Assembly (NCBI GenBank): GCA_017965425.1
Contig: JAGCPY010000067.1
Span: 124,001-188,000, forward strand
Length of the DNA stretch: 64,000 nucleotides
Source: Bacteroidaceae bacterium
GTDB taxonomy: Bacteria > Bacteroidota > Bacteroidia > Bacteroidales > Bacteroidaceae
Direction: 5' to 3'
Shown here: positions 51,176-60,238 of the stretch, piece after piece
How the letters are laid out: each line of letters starts with the position of its first letter
Numbering within the stretch: position 1 is the stretch's first letter
Position numbers and translations under genes: made by a program
The notes under the pieces: generated by a model
The model's input: only the letters and a program-made list of their open reading frames with translations
Databases searched by the model: none
What the model was told of the DNA's origin: nothing

Positions 51176-54100
51176 ATGAAACATTTTCGTTTAGTGGACA
51201 ATCTGCTGGGCTGGCTGGCATTCGCCGTAGCTGCGTTCACCTATTGTTCCACGGTTGAACCTACGGCTTCGTTCTGGGATTGCCCTGAGTTCATCACTAC
51301 AGCCTACAAGCTCGAAGTGGGTCACCCGCCAGGTGCTCCCTTCTTCATGCTCACGGGCAATCTTTTTACCCAGTTGACCAACGACCCTGCCAAGGTAGCC
51401 CTGATGGTCAACATCATGAATGCCTTGTTGAGCGCATTTTGCATCCTCTTCCTTTATTGGACCATCTCTCATCTGGCACGCAAACTGATTTGCACGAACG
51501 GCTGGGTGGAGACGTTGCCTCAACTCATCGCCATCGAAGGAGCGGCCATGACGGGCGCACTGGCTTACTGCTGGAGCGATACCTTCTGGTACTCTGCCGT
51601 GGAGGGCGAAGTCTATGCCTACTCCAGCCTGTTCACGGCAGTGGTCTTCTGGCTGATGCTGAAGTGGGAAGACAATGCCGACAAACCACACAGCGACCGT
51701 TGGCTCATCCTCATTGCTTACCTGACAGGGCTTTCCATCGGCGTTCACTTGCTGAACTTGCTGTGCCTGCCGGCACTGGTGCTGATTTACTACTACAAGC
51801 GTTCTTCCAACGCGACCTTGAAGGGAAGTATTTACGCGCTCATCGGTTCGTTTGTCCTCGTGGCCGCAGTACTCTACGGCATCGTGCCAGGCATCGTGAA
51901 GGTGGGGGGCTGGTTTGAACTCCTGTTCGTCAACACGCTTTCACTGCCCTTCAACAGCGGACTCATCGTTTACATTATCCTCTTGATAGCCGTCGTCCTT
52001 TGGGCCATCCGTGAAACGATGACCGAAAAGAGCCGGATGCGGATGAATATTTCCTATCTCGTCTCAGTGGCTATGCTCGGCATCCCCTTCTACGGCTATG
52101 GCTGGACGAGCATCTTCATCGGAGCCTTCGTGCTGGCGTGCCTGTACGGTATCCTGCAATGGAAACGCGATGGCAAGATGTGGATTCCGGCACGACTGAT
52201 GAACACGTCACTGCTGTGTATGCTGATGATTATGATCGGCTACTCTTCATACGCCGTCATTGTCATCCGTTCGACCGCCAACACACCAATGGACCAGAAC
52301 TCGCCGGAAGACATCTTCACGCTCGGAACGTATTTGAACCGCGAGCAGTACGGCAGCCGCCCACTCTTCTATGGTCAAGCCTATACGTCGCAAGTGAAGC
52401 TGAAAGCCGAGGGTGGGTATTGCGTTCCCGTGTCAAAGGAAGGCGCTCCAGTCTATCAGCGCAAAGAGAAAGCCAGCCCCGACGAACCCGACCGCTACGA
52501 GATCCAACGCTATGACCTCGAGTACGTCTATGCGCAAAACATGCTCTTCCCACGCATGTACAGCGACCGCCACGCCGATGCCTACGAGAATTGGCTGGGC
52601 GGTGTCGAGGGTACGCAAGTGCCTTACGACCGTTGCGGAGAACCCATCATGGTGAAAGTGCCATCCCAGCTGGAGAACATCCGCTTCTTCCTCAGCTATC
52701 AGGTGAACTTCATGTACTGGCGCTACTTCATGTGGAACTTCGCAGGCAGACAGAACGACATCCAAGGGAACGGCGAACTGGAGCATGGCAACTGGCTGAC
52801 AGGCATCCCGTTCTTAGACACGATCCGCCTGGGCGACCAGAGCAAACTGCCCTCGGAACTGCGCGAGAACAAAGGACGCAATATCTTCTTTTGCCTGCCG
52901 CTTTTGCTCGGCATCCTGGGACTCTTGTGGCAAGCATGGAAACAACAAGGAACCGACCCCATCGGCGTGAAGCAGTTCTGGGTCGTCTTCTTCCTGTTCT
53001 TCATGACGGGATTGGCCATCGTCTTCTATCTTAATCAGACACCGCAACAACCGCGTGAACGTGACTATGCCTATGCTGGCTCTTTCTATGCTTTTGCCAT
53101 TTGGATAGGACTAGGCGTGACAGCTATCGCCGACTTCCTCCAACGTCAGACAGGCAAGGCCATGATAGGTGCCATCGTCTCGCTCATTTGTCTGTTCGTG
53201 CCCGCACAAATGGTATCTCAGACATGGGATGACCACGACCGCAGCGGAAGGTACACCTGTCGCGACTTCGGGCAGAACTATCTCCAGAGCCTGCCGCAAG
53301 AGGGAAACCCCATCATCTTCACCAACGGCGACAACGACACCTTCCCCCTCTGGTATAACCAGGAAACCGAGGGCGTCCGCACAGATGCCCGCGTCTGCAA
53401 TCTCTCCTACTTGCAGACCGACTGGTATATTGACCAAATGAAACGGCCTGCATACGACTCACCCAGCGTGCCTATCTCTTGGAAACGCATCCAGTATGTA
53501 GCTGGCACGCGTGAAGGCATCCGAGTCAGTCCAGGTACACTGGAACAGGCCATCGAATATTATAAAAATGACCCCGTGGCCTGCCGTCAGCTCCTTGGCG
53601 AGAATCCTTATGAGCTCTCGACCATTATCGACAAGTGGGTGCTCAACGATAATAAAGACATGCAGATTTTCCCTACAGACAGTCTCGTTATCACCATCGA
53701 CAAAGACGCCGTCAGACGTTCCGGCATGATGATTGCCGCCGACAGCATCCCAGATGTGATGCACATCAGCCTCAAGGGAAAACGTGCTGTTTACAAGAGC
53801 GAGATGATGATGTACGAGATGTTGGCGCGCTGTAATTGGGTACGACCCCTGTACGTCGCCATGACCGTTGGCTCCGAGAACTATGGCAACCTCGGCAACA
53901 ACTTTGTACAGGAGGGGCTTGCCAACCGTATTACGCCGTTCAACACCAAGCAAAGCGGCAAGCGAGTAGATACGGAGAAGATGTATGACAACATGATGAA
54001 CCGCTTCAAGTTTGGCGGCATTGATAATCCCGACATCTACCTGGACGAAACCGTCATGCGTATGTGCTATACCCATCGGCGCATCTTCTCTCAGCTGGCC

Positions 54101-54484
54101 AACCAGTTGCTGTCAGAAGGCAAGAAAGAAAAGGCACAGAAAGTTCTTGAAAAGGTGGAAGAGGTGATTCCCGAAACCACCGTGCCACACAACTATCAGA
54201 GTGGTTCCATGGATTTGGCGCAAGCGTGGCTTCAGCTTGGGGACAAGAAGAAGGCTGCACACATCGCTGCCGCTGTTGCTGAGAACGCATCGGAGTATTG
54301 TGCATGGTACACCAGCCTCAGCGACCATCGCCTACAACTGAGCGCTGACGAGTGCTACTATTACATCGTGCAGTTGTCCAGTGCCTTAAAAGTACTCGAA
54401 AAGGCCGACGTGAAGAAGAGCGAAACCTATGAGTATGCGCTTCGCACCTACTTCGACCAATTCCAGAGCCGAACCAACTACTGA
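51176..54484 (+). CDS. DUF2723 (GT117-type) integral membrane protein
   Basis: 1102 residues. The N-terminal half has about 12 membrane helices and opens with the DUF2723 signature: TVEPTASFWDCPEFITTAYKLEVGHPPGAPFFMLTGNLF, in which the early acidic residues and the GHPPG motif are conserved as in PMT-type glycosyltransferases. A long C-terminal soluble part includes IIFTNGDNDTFPLWYNQET and helical repeats (KKEKAQKVLEKVEEVIPETTVPHNYQSG). CAZy groups DUF2723 as GT117, so transfer of a sugar from a lipid carrier to an envelope acceptor is plausible. The stop overlaps the next start by one base (TGATG). Confidence 0.88.
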   Translation: MKHFRLVDNLLGWLAFAVAAFTYCSTVEPTASFWDCPEFITTAYKLEVGHPPGAPFFMLTGNLFTQLTNDPAKVALMVNIMNALLSAFCILFLYWTISHLARKLICTNGWVETLPQLIAIEGAAMTGALAYCWSDTFWYSAVEGEVYAYSSLFTAVVFWLMLKWEDNADKPHSDRWLILIAYLTGLSIGVHLLNLLCLPALVLIYYYKRSSNATLKGSIYALIGSFVLVAAVLYGIVPGIVKVGGWFELLFVNTLSLPFNSGLIVYIILLIAVVLWAIRETMTEKSRMRMNISYLVSVAMLGIPFYGYGWTSIFIGAFVLACLYGILQWKRDGKMWIPARLMNTSLLCMLMIMIGYSSYAVIVIRSTANTPMDQNSPEDIFTLGTYLNREQYGSRPLFYGQAYTSQVKLKAEGGYCVPVSKEGAPVYQRKEKASPDEPDRYEIQRYDLEYVYAQNMLFPRMYSDRHADAYENWLGGVEGTQVPYDRCGEPIMVKVPSQLENIRFFLSYQVNFMYWRYFMWNFAGRQNDIQGNGELEHGNWLTGIPFLDTIRLGDQSKLPSELRENKGRNIFFCLPLLLGILGLLWQAWKQQGTDPIGVKQFWVVFFLFFMTGLAIVFYLNQTPQQPRERDYAYAGSFYAFAIWIGLGVTAIADFLQRQTGKAMIGAIVSLICLFVPAQMVSQTWDDHDRSGRYTCRDFGQNYLQSLPQEGNPIIFTNGDNDTFPLWYNQETEGVRTDARVCNLSYLQTDWYIDQMKRPAYDSPSVPISWKRIQYVAGTREGIRVSPGTLEQAIEYYKNDPVACRQLLGENPYELSTIIDKWVLNDNKDMQIFPTDSLVITIDKDAVRRSGMMIAADSIPDVMHISLKGKRAVYKSEMMMYEMLARCNWVRPLYVAMTVGSENYGNLGNNFVQEGLANRITPFNTKQSGKRVDTEKMYDNMMNRFKFGGIDNPDIYLDETVMRMCYTHRRIFSQLANQLLSEGKKEKAQKVLEKVEEVIPETTVPHNYQSGSMDLAQAWLQLGDKKKAAHIAAAVAENASEYCAWYTSLSDHRLQLSADECYYYIVQLSSALKVLEKADVKKSETYEYALRTYFDQFQSRTNY

Positions 54485-55200
54485 TGTTCATCGAACAACC
54501 AGCCCGCTTCCTGCGGTGGATATACCCTCATGCTGTATGGCGTATGGATCCGTCGGTGAAGGCCGTTTACCTGACCTTCGACGACGGACCCATCCCTGAG
54601 GCTACTCCGTTCGTGTTGGAAACCCTAGCCCGCTATGACATCAAGGCGACTTTTTTTGTCGTGGGCGACAACGTGCGCAAGCATCCTGACATCTTCCAAC
54701 AGGTTGTCTTGGCAGGTCATCGCATCGGGAACCACACCTTTAACCACATCGGTGGCTTCAGATGGCTGTCATGGAAATATCTTGAAAACACCAGAAAGGC
54801 TGAGGAAATCATAGAACATGAAACGCTAAACATCAAGAGCAAAGGATATCAGTTACCCTCCACCGCTGACCGCGGTTCAAATCCTGCATTTGATGAAGAA
54901 GCCGCCGTCCTTCACTTTTCGCCTTTGTTCCGTCCTCCCCACGGCTGGATGCGAACCCTGCAATATAAAGCCATCCGACGACAAGGCTATCGTATCATCA
55001 TGTGGGACCTCGTCACCCGAGACTACAGTACCTGGCTCAACGCAGAGGAGGTTTTGGAGAACGTGAAGCACTATGCACGCAACGGTAGCATCATCACCTT
55101 CCACGACAGCCTCCGCAGCATCGACAAACTCAGGATTATCCTTCCTCAAGCCCTCGAATGGCTTATCGCACAAGGTTATGAATTTCGTGTCTTCGACTAA
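54484..55200 (+). CDS. Polysaccharide deacetylase (NodB homology domain)
   Basis: 238 residues. NodB motifs are present: motif 1 YLTFDDGPIPE (catalytic and metal Asp), motif 2 HRIGNHTFNH (two metal His), motif 3 LFRPPHGW (Arg/Pro), motif 4 IIMWDLVTRDYS and motif 5 GSIITFHDS. A ~35-residue insertion between motifs 2 and 3 (KSKGYQLPSTADRGSNPAFD) is unusual. No signal peptide is evident. The enzyme removes N- or O-acetyl groups from a sugar polymer. Overlap with the DUF2723 gene implies co-translation and a shared glycan pathway. Confidence 0.9.
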   Translation: MFIEQPARFLRWIYPHAVWRMDPSVKAVYLTFDDGPIPEATPFVLETLARYDIKATFFVVGDNVRKHPDIFQQVVLAGHRIGNHTFNHIGGFRWLSWKYLENTRKAEEIIEHETLNIKSKGYQLPSTADRGSNPAFDEEAAVLHFSPLFRPPHGWMRTLQYKAIRRQGYRIIMWDLVTRDYSTWLNAEEVLENVKHYARNGSIITFHDSLRSIDKLRIILPQALEWLIAQGYEFRVFD

Positions 55201-55255
55201 CGAAGGTATTCGCTGACATCCTTTTGTCAGGTTTCTGTTGCTTTTTGCTCTTGGT

Positions 55256-55291
55256 CTTCCTGCACTTCTCCTCGAAAAGAAGTGCAGGAAG
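55256..55291 (+). terminator. Hairpin terminator after the deacetylase
   Basis: Perfect 14-bp arms CTTCCTGCACTTCT (55256-55269) and AGAAGTGCAGGAAG (55278-55291) with an 8-nt loop, followed by TCTTTAG. It may also insulate the convergent membrane-protein gene ending at 55388. Confidence 0.65.
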
Positions 55292-55387
55292 TCTTTAGCG
55301 AGTTGTTCATACAAACGATGACGAACCTATTCCAGAAGCTGGTCTTATCCCGAACTCACGTTATATATAGAAGTAGCAGATTTGTAT

Positions 55388-56425
55388 CTACGCAGGAAAA
55401 GGCAGTAGGTTACAGAGGCCTACGGCAACAAATAGAAGTGCCAAAAAGATAGTCCAAACATTGGTGAGCCATGTGCGGGTAAGAGCCACAAAATGACCTG
55501 CTGCCGGTACGGTGGTTAGCAGGAGGATGGGAAAAAGCGAATGGAAGTAACGGGGCTGAAACAGAAGCCAGAGTATTGTCACCACTTGTAAAGACATCAT
55601 GCTGTAATGACACATACGAACTTGGATCTTGTCGTCATAGCTTTTACGCACATAGTGAATGAAACCAGTGAGACCGAGAAGAAGAACAAGACCGAAGGAC
55701 GAAAGCTGAGACGCTCGTGCAAGAACCCAAAGTCTTAGATGCAGGAAGAAGTTAGCATGATCTGCAGAATAGACCGCGTACCAATACCTATAGTTCTCAC
55801 TCAAGAACGTTTCTCCGTTAATAGCCTGCAAGATCGGCTGACGGACGGGCTGGATGATGGCAGAACAATGTTCAATGAACGGTGGCATCATTTTCAAGGC
55901 AAAAGCACCCGTAGCCCAAAAAGCATAGGGAAGCAGGAGTCCGATGAAGGAAGCCACAAGACTTTTCAAGTTGAGAGAACGCAGATAGATGATTTGGTTC
56001 CACCAGAAGACCACTGTCAGCAAGAGCAACGGCGGCCACAGAAGACTACCCAATGAGAGAAAGAGATAGACATGGAACGTGTCAACCTGGGGATGAGGTT
56101 TCTCATAGGTACGGAAAAGACAATAGAAAGCGATGGCCAGACACAGCATGATGAGGGTTCCATCCTGTATGGGATGGAGGAAGCCACTCACAGCCATCAA
56201 GAGCAGGAAAAGACAGGAGATGATTCGCGAACGGATTCGCAGCAAGCGGTTGACAGCCACGGTTTCGATGAGCACATACGCAGTGAGTGCACACGCCAGC
56301 CACCCCAAAAGATAAGGAGTAGAATATCGGCCTTGTGGAAGCCACCAAAGCAGGATGGTTCCCACGCTCACGATGGGTAATGCCACCGAGCTTTCGGCAA
56401 TCTTATTCTGCAGACGTCTCCTCAT
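55388..56425 (-). CDS. Polytopic membrane protein of unknown function
   Basis: 345 residues, dominated by about ten hydrophobic helices (PIVSVGTILLWWLPQG; LLGWLACALTAYVLIETVAV; LYLRSL and FIGLLLPYAFWATGAFAL, among others). A conserved-looking extracytoplasmic piece contains GETFLSENYRYWYAVYSADHANFF. No catalytic motif of a known family was recognised. It is the third gene of the dipeptidyl-peptidase-purD-this operon, with the start one base from the purD stop, so it is made from the same mRNA. The order may be historical rather than functional. Confidence 0.75.
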   Translation of the reverse strand: MRRRLQNKIAESSVALPIVSVGTILLWWLPQGRYSTPYLLGWLACALTAYVLIETVAVNRLLRIRSRIISCLFLLLMAVSGFLHPIQDGTLIMLCLAIAFYCLFRTYEKPHPQVDTFHVYLFLSLGSLLWPPLLLLTVVFWWNQIIYLRSLNLKSLVASFIGLLLPYAFWATGAFALKMMPPFIEHCSAIIQPVRQPILQAINGETFLSENYRYWYAVYSADHANFFLHLRLWVLARASQLSSFGLVLLLGLTGFIHYVRKSYDDKIQVRMCHYSMMSLQVVTILWLLFQPRYFHSLFPILLLTTVPAAGHFVALTRTWLTNVWTIFLALLFVAVGLCNLLPFPA

Positions 56426-57724
56426 TTACAAGTCTGCGCCAATGTCTCCACGGAAATATTTTCCTTCAAACTGAATATCATTGGCAACAGCGAAACTCTT
56501 TGCCAAAGCCTCAGCTTTGTCTTTGCCGTAGGATGAGACGGCAATCACACGACCGCCAGCCGTGACCACGCGTCCTTCAGCATCGAAAGCGGTTCCGGCG
56601 TGAAACAGTTGGACGTCTTGGCGATTGGCATTTAGGTTTTGGGGTTGTCCGCTGTCGAATAGTCGAATAACCTTCCCTTTTTCATAATGACCGGGATAAC
56701 CGCCGCTGACCAACATGACACACACAGCGGCACGTTCGTCAAATTCCATCTGCCGATTCGAAAGATCACCTTGTGCCACTCCTTCCAACAAATCCACGAG
56801 GTCACTCTTGAGTCTTAGCATGACCGTTTCTGTCTCGGGGTCCCCCATCCGACAGTTGTACTCGATGACCTTTGGTTCTCCGGAGCAGTTGATGAGTCCG
56901 AAGAATATAAAGCCTTTGTAGTCGAGCCCTTCTGTCGAAAGTCCTTCAACGGTAGGACGAATGATGCGGTCTTCCACTTTCTGCATCCACGTCTTGTCGG
57001 CAAAGGGGACTGGAGAAACCGAGCCCATTCCCCCCGTGTTCAGCCCAGTATCACCCTCGCCGATGCGTTTATAGTCTTTGGCTTCGGGCAGAATCTTGTA
57101 GTGCTTGCCGTCGGTGAGAACAAAGACCGAGCATTCAATGCCGCTCAGAAACTCTTCAACAACCACACGCGCCGATGCCTGGCCAAACATGCCGTCCAAC
57201 ATTTCCCTCAACTCTTTCTTGGCTTCCTCTAAAGTTGGAAGGATGAGGACGCCTTTGCCGGCACAGAGACCATCGGCCTTCAACACGTATGGAGGCTGGA
57301 GTGTTTCGAGAAAAGCCAGCCCATCGTCCACGCAAGAGCCATCGAAGGTCCGATAAGCAGCCGTCGGGATGCCATGACGCTGCATGAAGCCCTTGGCAAA
57401 ATCCTTGCTTCCTTCAAGCTGTGCTCCAGCCTTGGAGGGGCCGATGACCGGAACTTGCTTCAAGTCTTCATCGTCGCAAAAGAAATCATAGATGCCTTTC
57501 ACAAGTGGGTCTTCTGGACCAACGACAACCATGTTGATGTCGTTGTCAAGGACAAAACGCCGGATGCCCTCAAAGTCATCGGCCTTCAAAGGCACGTTCT
57601 CGCCCACCTGGCAGGTGCCGGCATTTCCTGGGGCAATAAAGAGTTTCTCAATCTTTGGTGACTGTGCAATTTTCCAAGCGAGGGCATGTTCGCGACCACC
57701 GCTTCCTAATAATAATATGTTCAT
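56426..57724 (-). CDS. purD: Phosphoribosylamine--glycine ligase
   Basis: 432 residues from the ATG at 57724 ([21 protein letters not shown]); the upstream in-frame codon at 57736 is GTG and adds only MKDK. An ATP-grasp enzyme of purine synthesis (GAR synthetase). It shows [66 protein letters not shown], the [12 protein letters not shown] segment, [17 protein letters not shown] and a normal C-terminal domain. Nothing is missing. It lies between a peptidase gene (12-15 bp upstream) and a membrane protein gene. Confidence 0.96.
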   Translation of the reverse strand: MNILLLGSGGREHALAWKIAQSPKIEKLFIAPGNAGTCQVGENVPLKADDFEGIRRFVLDNDINMVVVGPEDPLVKGIYDFFCDDEDLKQVPVIGPSKAGAQLEGSKDFAKGFMQRHGIPTAAYRTFDGSCVDDGLAFLETLQPPYVLKADGLCAGKGVLILPTLEEAKKELREMLDGMFGQASARVVVEEFLSGIECSVFVLTDGKHYKILPEAKDYKRIGEGDTGLNTGGMGSVSPVPFADKTWMQKVEDRIIRPTVEGLSTEGLDYKGFIFFGLINCSGEPKVIEYNCRMGDPETETVMLRLKSDLVDLLEGVAQGDLSNRQMEFDERAAVCVMLVSGGYPGHYEKGKVIRLFDSGQPQNLNANRQDVQLFHAGTAFDAEGRVVTAGGRVIAVSSYGKDKAEALAKSFAVANDIQFEGKYFRGDIGADL

Positions 57725-57739
57725 CTTATCTTTCACTTT

Positions 57740-59956
57740 TCACTTTAGATAATCTTCGAAATAGCGGGTGATGCGTTCGTGCAAATGCACCTGATCAGTG
57801 CCAAACATGTTGTGTCCATCACCAGGATAGAGGAAGAGGTCTGGCTGTGTACCGGCATCTATGCAGGCACGGATGAAGCTAAATGAATGTTGAGGCACAC
57901 AGGTCGGATCGTTATAGCCCAAGATGATTTGCAGCCTACCCTTCAAGTTCTTGGCCTTTGTCAACAAGCTACAGGCGGCATAACCGTCAGGGTTCTCTTC
58001 TGGACGGTCCATGTAGCGTTCACCATACATGACCTCATAGTATTTCCAGTCGATGACAGGTCCGCCAGCCACACCCACCTTGAAGACATCGGGGTAAGAG
58101 CACATCAAGTTGGTGGTCATGAAGCCACCGAAACTCCATCCGTGAACACCCAATCGGTTGGCATCGACGTAGGGCAACGTCTTCAGGAACTCCACACCTT
58201 TTATCTGGTCTTTCATCTCTTCTTCGCCCAAATGACGGAACGTGGCCTGTTCGAACTTCAACCCGCGATATTGTGAACCACGGTTGTCGAGCACGAATAT
58301 GACGTACCCCAATTGTGCCATGTATATCTCCCATCCACGGAAATAATAGCCACGCGAAGCCTGCACGTTGTGAGCGTGTGGACCACCATAAACATAAACA
58401 ACAGTGGGATATTTCTTCGACGGATCGAATCCAACAGGTTTGATAAGGCGATAGTAGAGATCTGTCACGCCATCGGCTGCCTTGATGCTTCCGCTGGTTA
58501 TTTCAGGAACATTGTAATCCTGCCAAGGGTCAGCAGCTGTCAGCAAGTTCACGCTCTTGCCAGTTTTGGTCTGGATGAGGTTGACCTCTCTTGCCACCGT
58601 GGGCGACGAATAAGTGTCGATAAGCTGAGTGCCAGTAGAATTCAGCGAGGCACCATGCACTCCCTCACCCGCAGAAAGCAACATGTATTTAACGTCCTTC
58701 GGTTTCTCGTTTCTCACTTTCACGGCGTGAATCGTATGGTGGAGCGGATGTGTCATGTTTCCAATAAAGAGCGCCGTCTTCTCCTTCTGGTTGAAGCCAA
58801 TGAAGTCACGGATTTCAAAATTGCCGGGTGTCAGCAGCTGTACAGCGATATGGTCACAGGTCGTCCCCCCTCCGTCGGCGTTGCGCCATTCTGGATACAT
58901 TCTCTTCTTAAAATCTATCAGGTAAAGGTGGTTCCAGTTGTCGCGCCGACTTTGCATGACAGCCTTTGTGGCATCCCAGGGCAGAAAACGGAGCGTGTGC
59001 ATCGGCTCCACGTACTTTGGATGTCTCTCCTCCACAAGCGGTTCCGAGTCTTTCTTGCCGGTAGCCGCATCGTAGCCAAAGAGCTGCATGTGGTTCTGAT
59101 CACGGTTCAGCTCGAAGACATAAAGCTTCTGTCCATCGGGCGACCATGAGAGGTTTGTCATATAGTCAGTCTTGGGTTTCGGATTCTGCAGCCACACAGT
59201 CTTTCCCGTCTGAATATCGAAAACGGCCACACTGACGTCTTCCGTTTCTTCGCCAGCCATTGGGTATTTATCTATATAGGTTTCGGCAATACGCTTGGTA
59301 ATGTCCACCTGCGGATAAGAGGGAATACGGCTTTGATCTTTCTTGTAGAACGCCAGCCGCTTTCCGTCGGGACTCCAAAACAACCCCTTCGAGATGCCGA
59401 ACTCTTCACGACTGACGCTATGTCCATAGACAATATCATCCGAGCCATCGAATGTCAGTTGGATCCTCGAACCGTCTGCCTTCTGCACGAAGACATTGCT
59501 GCCGATGCAGTAAGCCAGGGCACGGCTCTCAGGGTTCCACGTCAACTCGCTGGCCCCTTCTTGCAAAGGGCCCCGCCAAGCCACGCTTTTCTTTTCAAAG
59601 TCAATTAGGAGAATTTCCTTTGATGTCTGCACTTTCACGATCGGTTGGTCGGGATATGGAAACGAAACACCCGTACACGCCCTGACCAGCTTCTCGCCAA
59701 GAATCTCATTCAACCCTTCCGTGGTGAAAAGCACCTCACTCTTCGACTTTTCCACACCAATTCGCCTTGCTTCATCTACCGTCAGTTCCACCGGCACGTC
59801 ACCCCACCATGTGGAGAACATATACTTCGGTTGTAGATTCCAAAACGTGGAGCCGCCGGAAAGGAGGTCGTTGAGGGTAAAACTTTTTTTCGTGGTCTGT
59901 GCCATCGTCGTTAAAGCGAACATCATAAATGCCGCAAGTAAACAAGCTTTTTTCAT
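57740..59956 (-). CDS. Dipeptidyl peptidase IV-type S9 serine peptidase
   Basis: 738 residues with a signal peptide (MKKACLLAAFMMFALTTMAQ). Residues ~50-470 form the DPP-IV beta-propeller, with repeated W-S-P-D-G-K/Q motifs (LFWSPDGKRLAFYKKDQSRI; NLSWSPDGQKLYVFELN). The alpha/beta-hydrolase domain has the nucleophile in HGWSFGGFMT, Asp in LGYNDPTCVPQH and His in YPGDGHNM, plus VYGGPHAHNV. The propeller glutamate pair that binds the peptide amino end may correspond to SREEFG. It removes N-terminal dipeptides, usually X-Pro, in the periplasm. First gene of the operon with purD, with its own promoter. Confidence 0.93.
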   Translation of the reverse strand: MKKACLLAAFMMFALTTMAQTTKKSFTLNDLLSGGSTFWNLQPKYMFSTWWGDVPVELTVDEARRIGVEKSKSEVLFTTEGLNEILGEKLVRACTGVSFPYPDQPIVKVQTSKEILLIDFEKKSVAWRGPLQEGASELTWNPESRALAYCIGSNVFVQKADGSRIQLTFDGSDDIVYGHSVSREEFGISKGLFWSPDGKRLAFYKKDQSRIPSYPQVDITKRIAETYIDKYPMAGEETEDVSVAVFDIQTGKTVWLQNPKPKTDYMTNLSWSPDGQKLYVFELNRDQNHMQLFGYDAATGKKDSEPLVEERHPKYVEPMHTLRFLPWDATKAVMQSRRDNWNHLYLIDFKKRMYPEWRNADGGGTTCDHIAVQLLTPGNFEIRDFIGFNQKEKTALFIGNMTHPLHHTIHAVKVRNEKPKDVKYMLLSAGEGVHGASLNSTGTQLIDTYSSPTVAREVNLIQTKTGKSVNLLTAADPWQDYNVPEITSGSIKAADGVTDLYYRLIKPVGFDPSKKYPTVVYVYGGPHAHNVQASRGYYFRGWEIYMAQLGYVIFVLDNRGSQYRGLKFEQATFRHLGEEEMKDQIKGVEFLKTLPYVDANRLGVHGWSFGGFMTTNLMCSYPDVFKVGVAGGPVIDWKYYEVMYGERYMDRPEENPDGYAACSLLTKAKNLKGRLQIILGYNDPTCVPQHSFSFIRACIDAGTQPDLFLYPGDGHNMFGTDQVHLHERITRYFEDYLK

Positions 59957-59976
59957 GAACTTAGATAAATTTGGCG

Positions 59977-59984
59977 CAAAGGTA
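59977..59984 (-). promoter_or_regulatory. TAnnTTTG promoter of the peptidase-purD operon
   Basis: Reads TACCTTTG on the minus strand, followed by CGCC; 20 nt upstream of the ATG at 59956. Confidence 0.65.
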
Positions 59985-60050
59985 ATGAAAAAGTTTGGAT
60001 AATTTCTGGAACTTTTCTTCTTTTTTCTTGCACGACTCGGAAAAAAGGAC

Positions 60051-60058
60051 TACCTTTG
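60051..60058 (+). promoter_or_regulatory. TAnnTTTG promoter for tRNA-Met
   Basis: TACCTTTG followed by CAGCC, about 28 nt upstream of the tRNA. Confidence 0.6.
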
Positions 60059-60086
60059 CAGCCGCGTTCGAGAAAAGAACGCTCTT

Positions 60087-60160
60087 GGCGGGATAGCTCA
60101 GCTGGTTAGAGCGCATGATTCATAATCATGAGGTCCTCGGTTCAATCCCGAGTCCCGCTA
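60087..60160 (+). tRNA. tRNA-Met (CAT), elongator type
   Basis: The acceptor GGCGGGA pairs with TCCCGCT (one G-T pair at the end), discriminator A. The D arm is GCTCAGCTGGTTAGAGC. The anticodon arm CATGA-TTCATAA-TCATG gives CAT. The T arm is CTCGG-TTCAATC-CCGAG. It lacks the initiator's C1-A72 mismatch and GGG/CCC anticodon stem. A lysidine-modified Ile tRNA with CAT cannot be fully excluded, but the body fits elongator Met. Confidence 0.9.
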
Positions 60161-60170
60161 CTCAGATAGA

Positions 60171-60198
60171 GGAGGAAAGTGATGCGTCGCTTTCTTCC
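60171..60198 (+). terminator. Terminator after tRNA-Met
   Basis: GGAGGAAAGTGA, tetraloop TGCG, TCGCTTTCTTCC: a 12-bp stem with two wobble pairs, followed by TTTAT. It ends 41 bp before the GH2 start, so the GH2 gene is likely expressed from readthrough or an unseen promoter. Confidence 0.65.
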
Positions 60199-60238
60199 TT
60201 TATACATTTAATAAGGAATACTGAAAAAAACAGATAAG

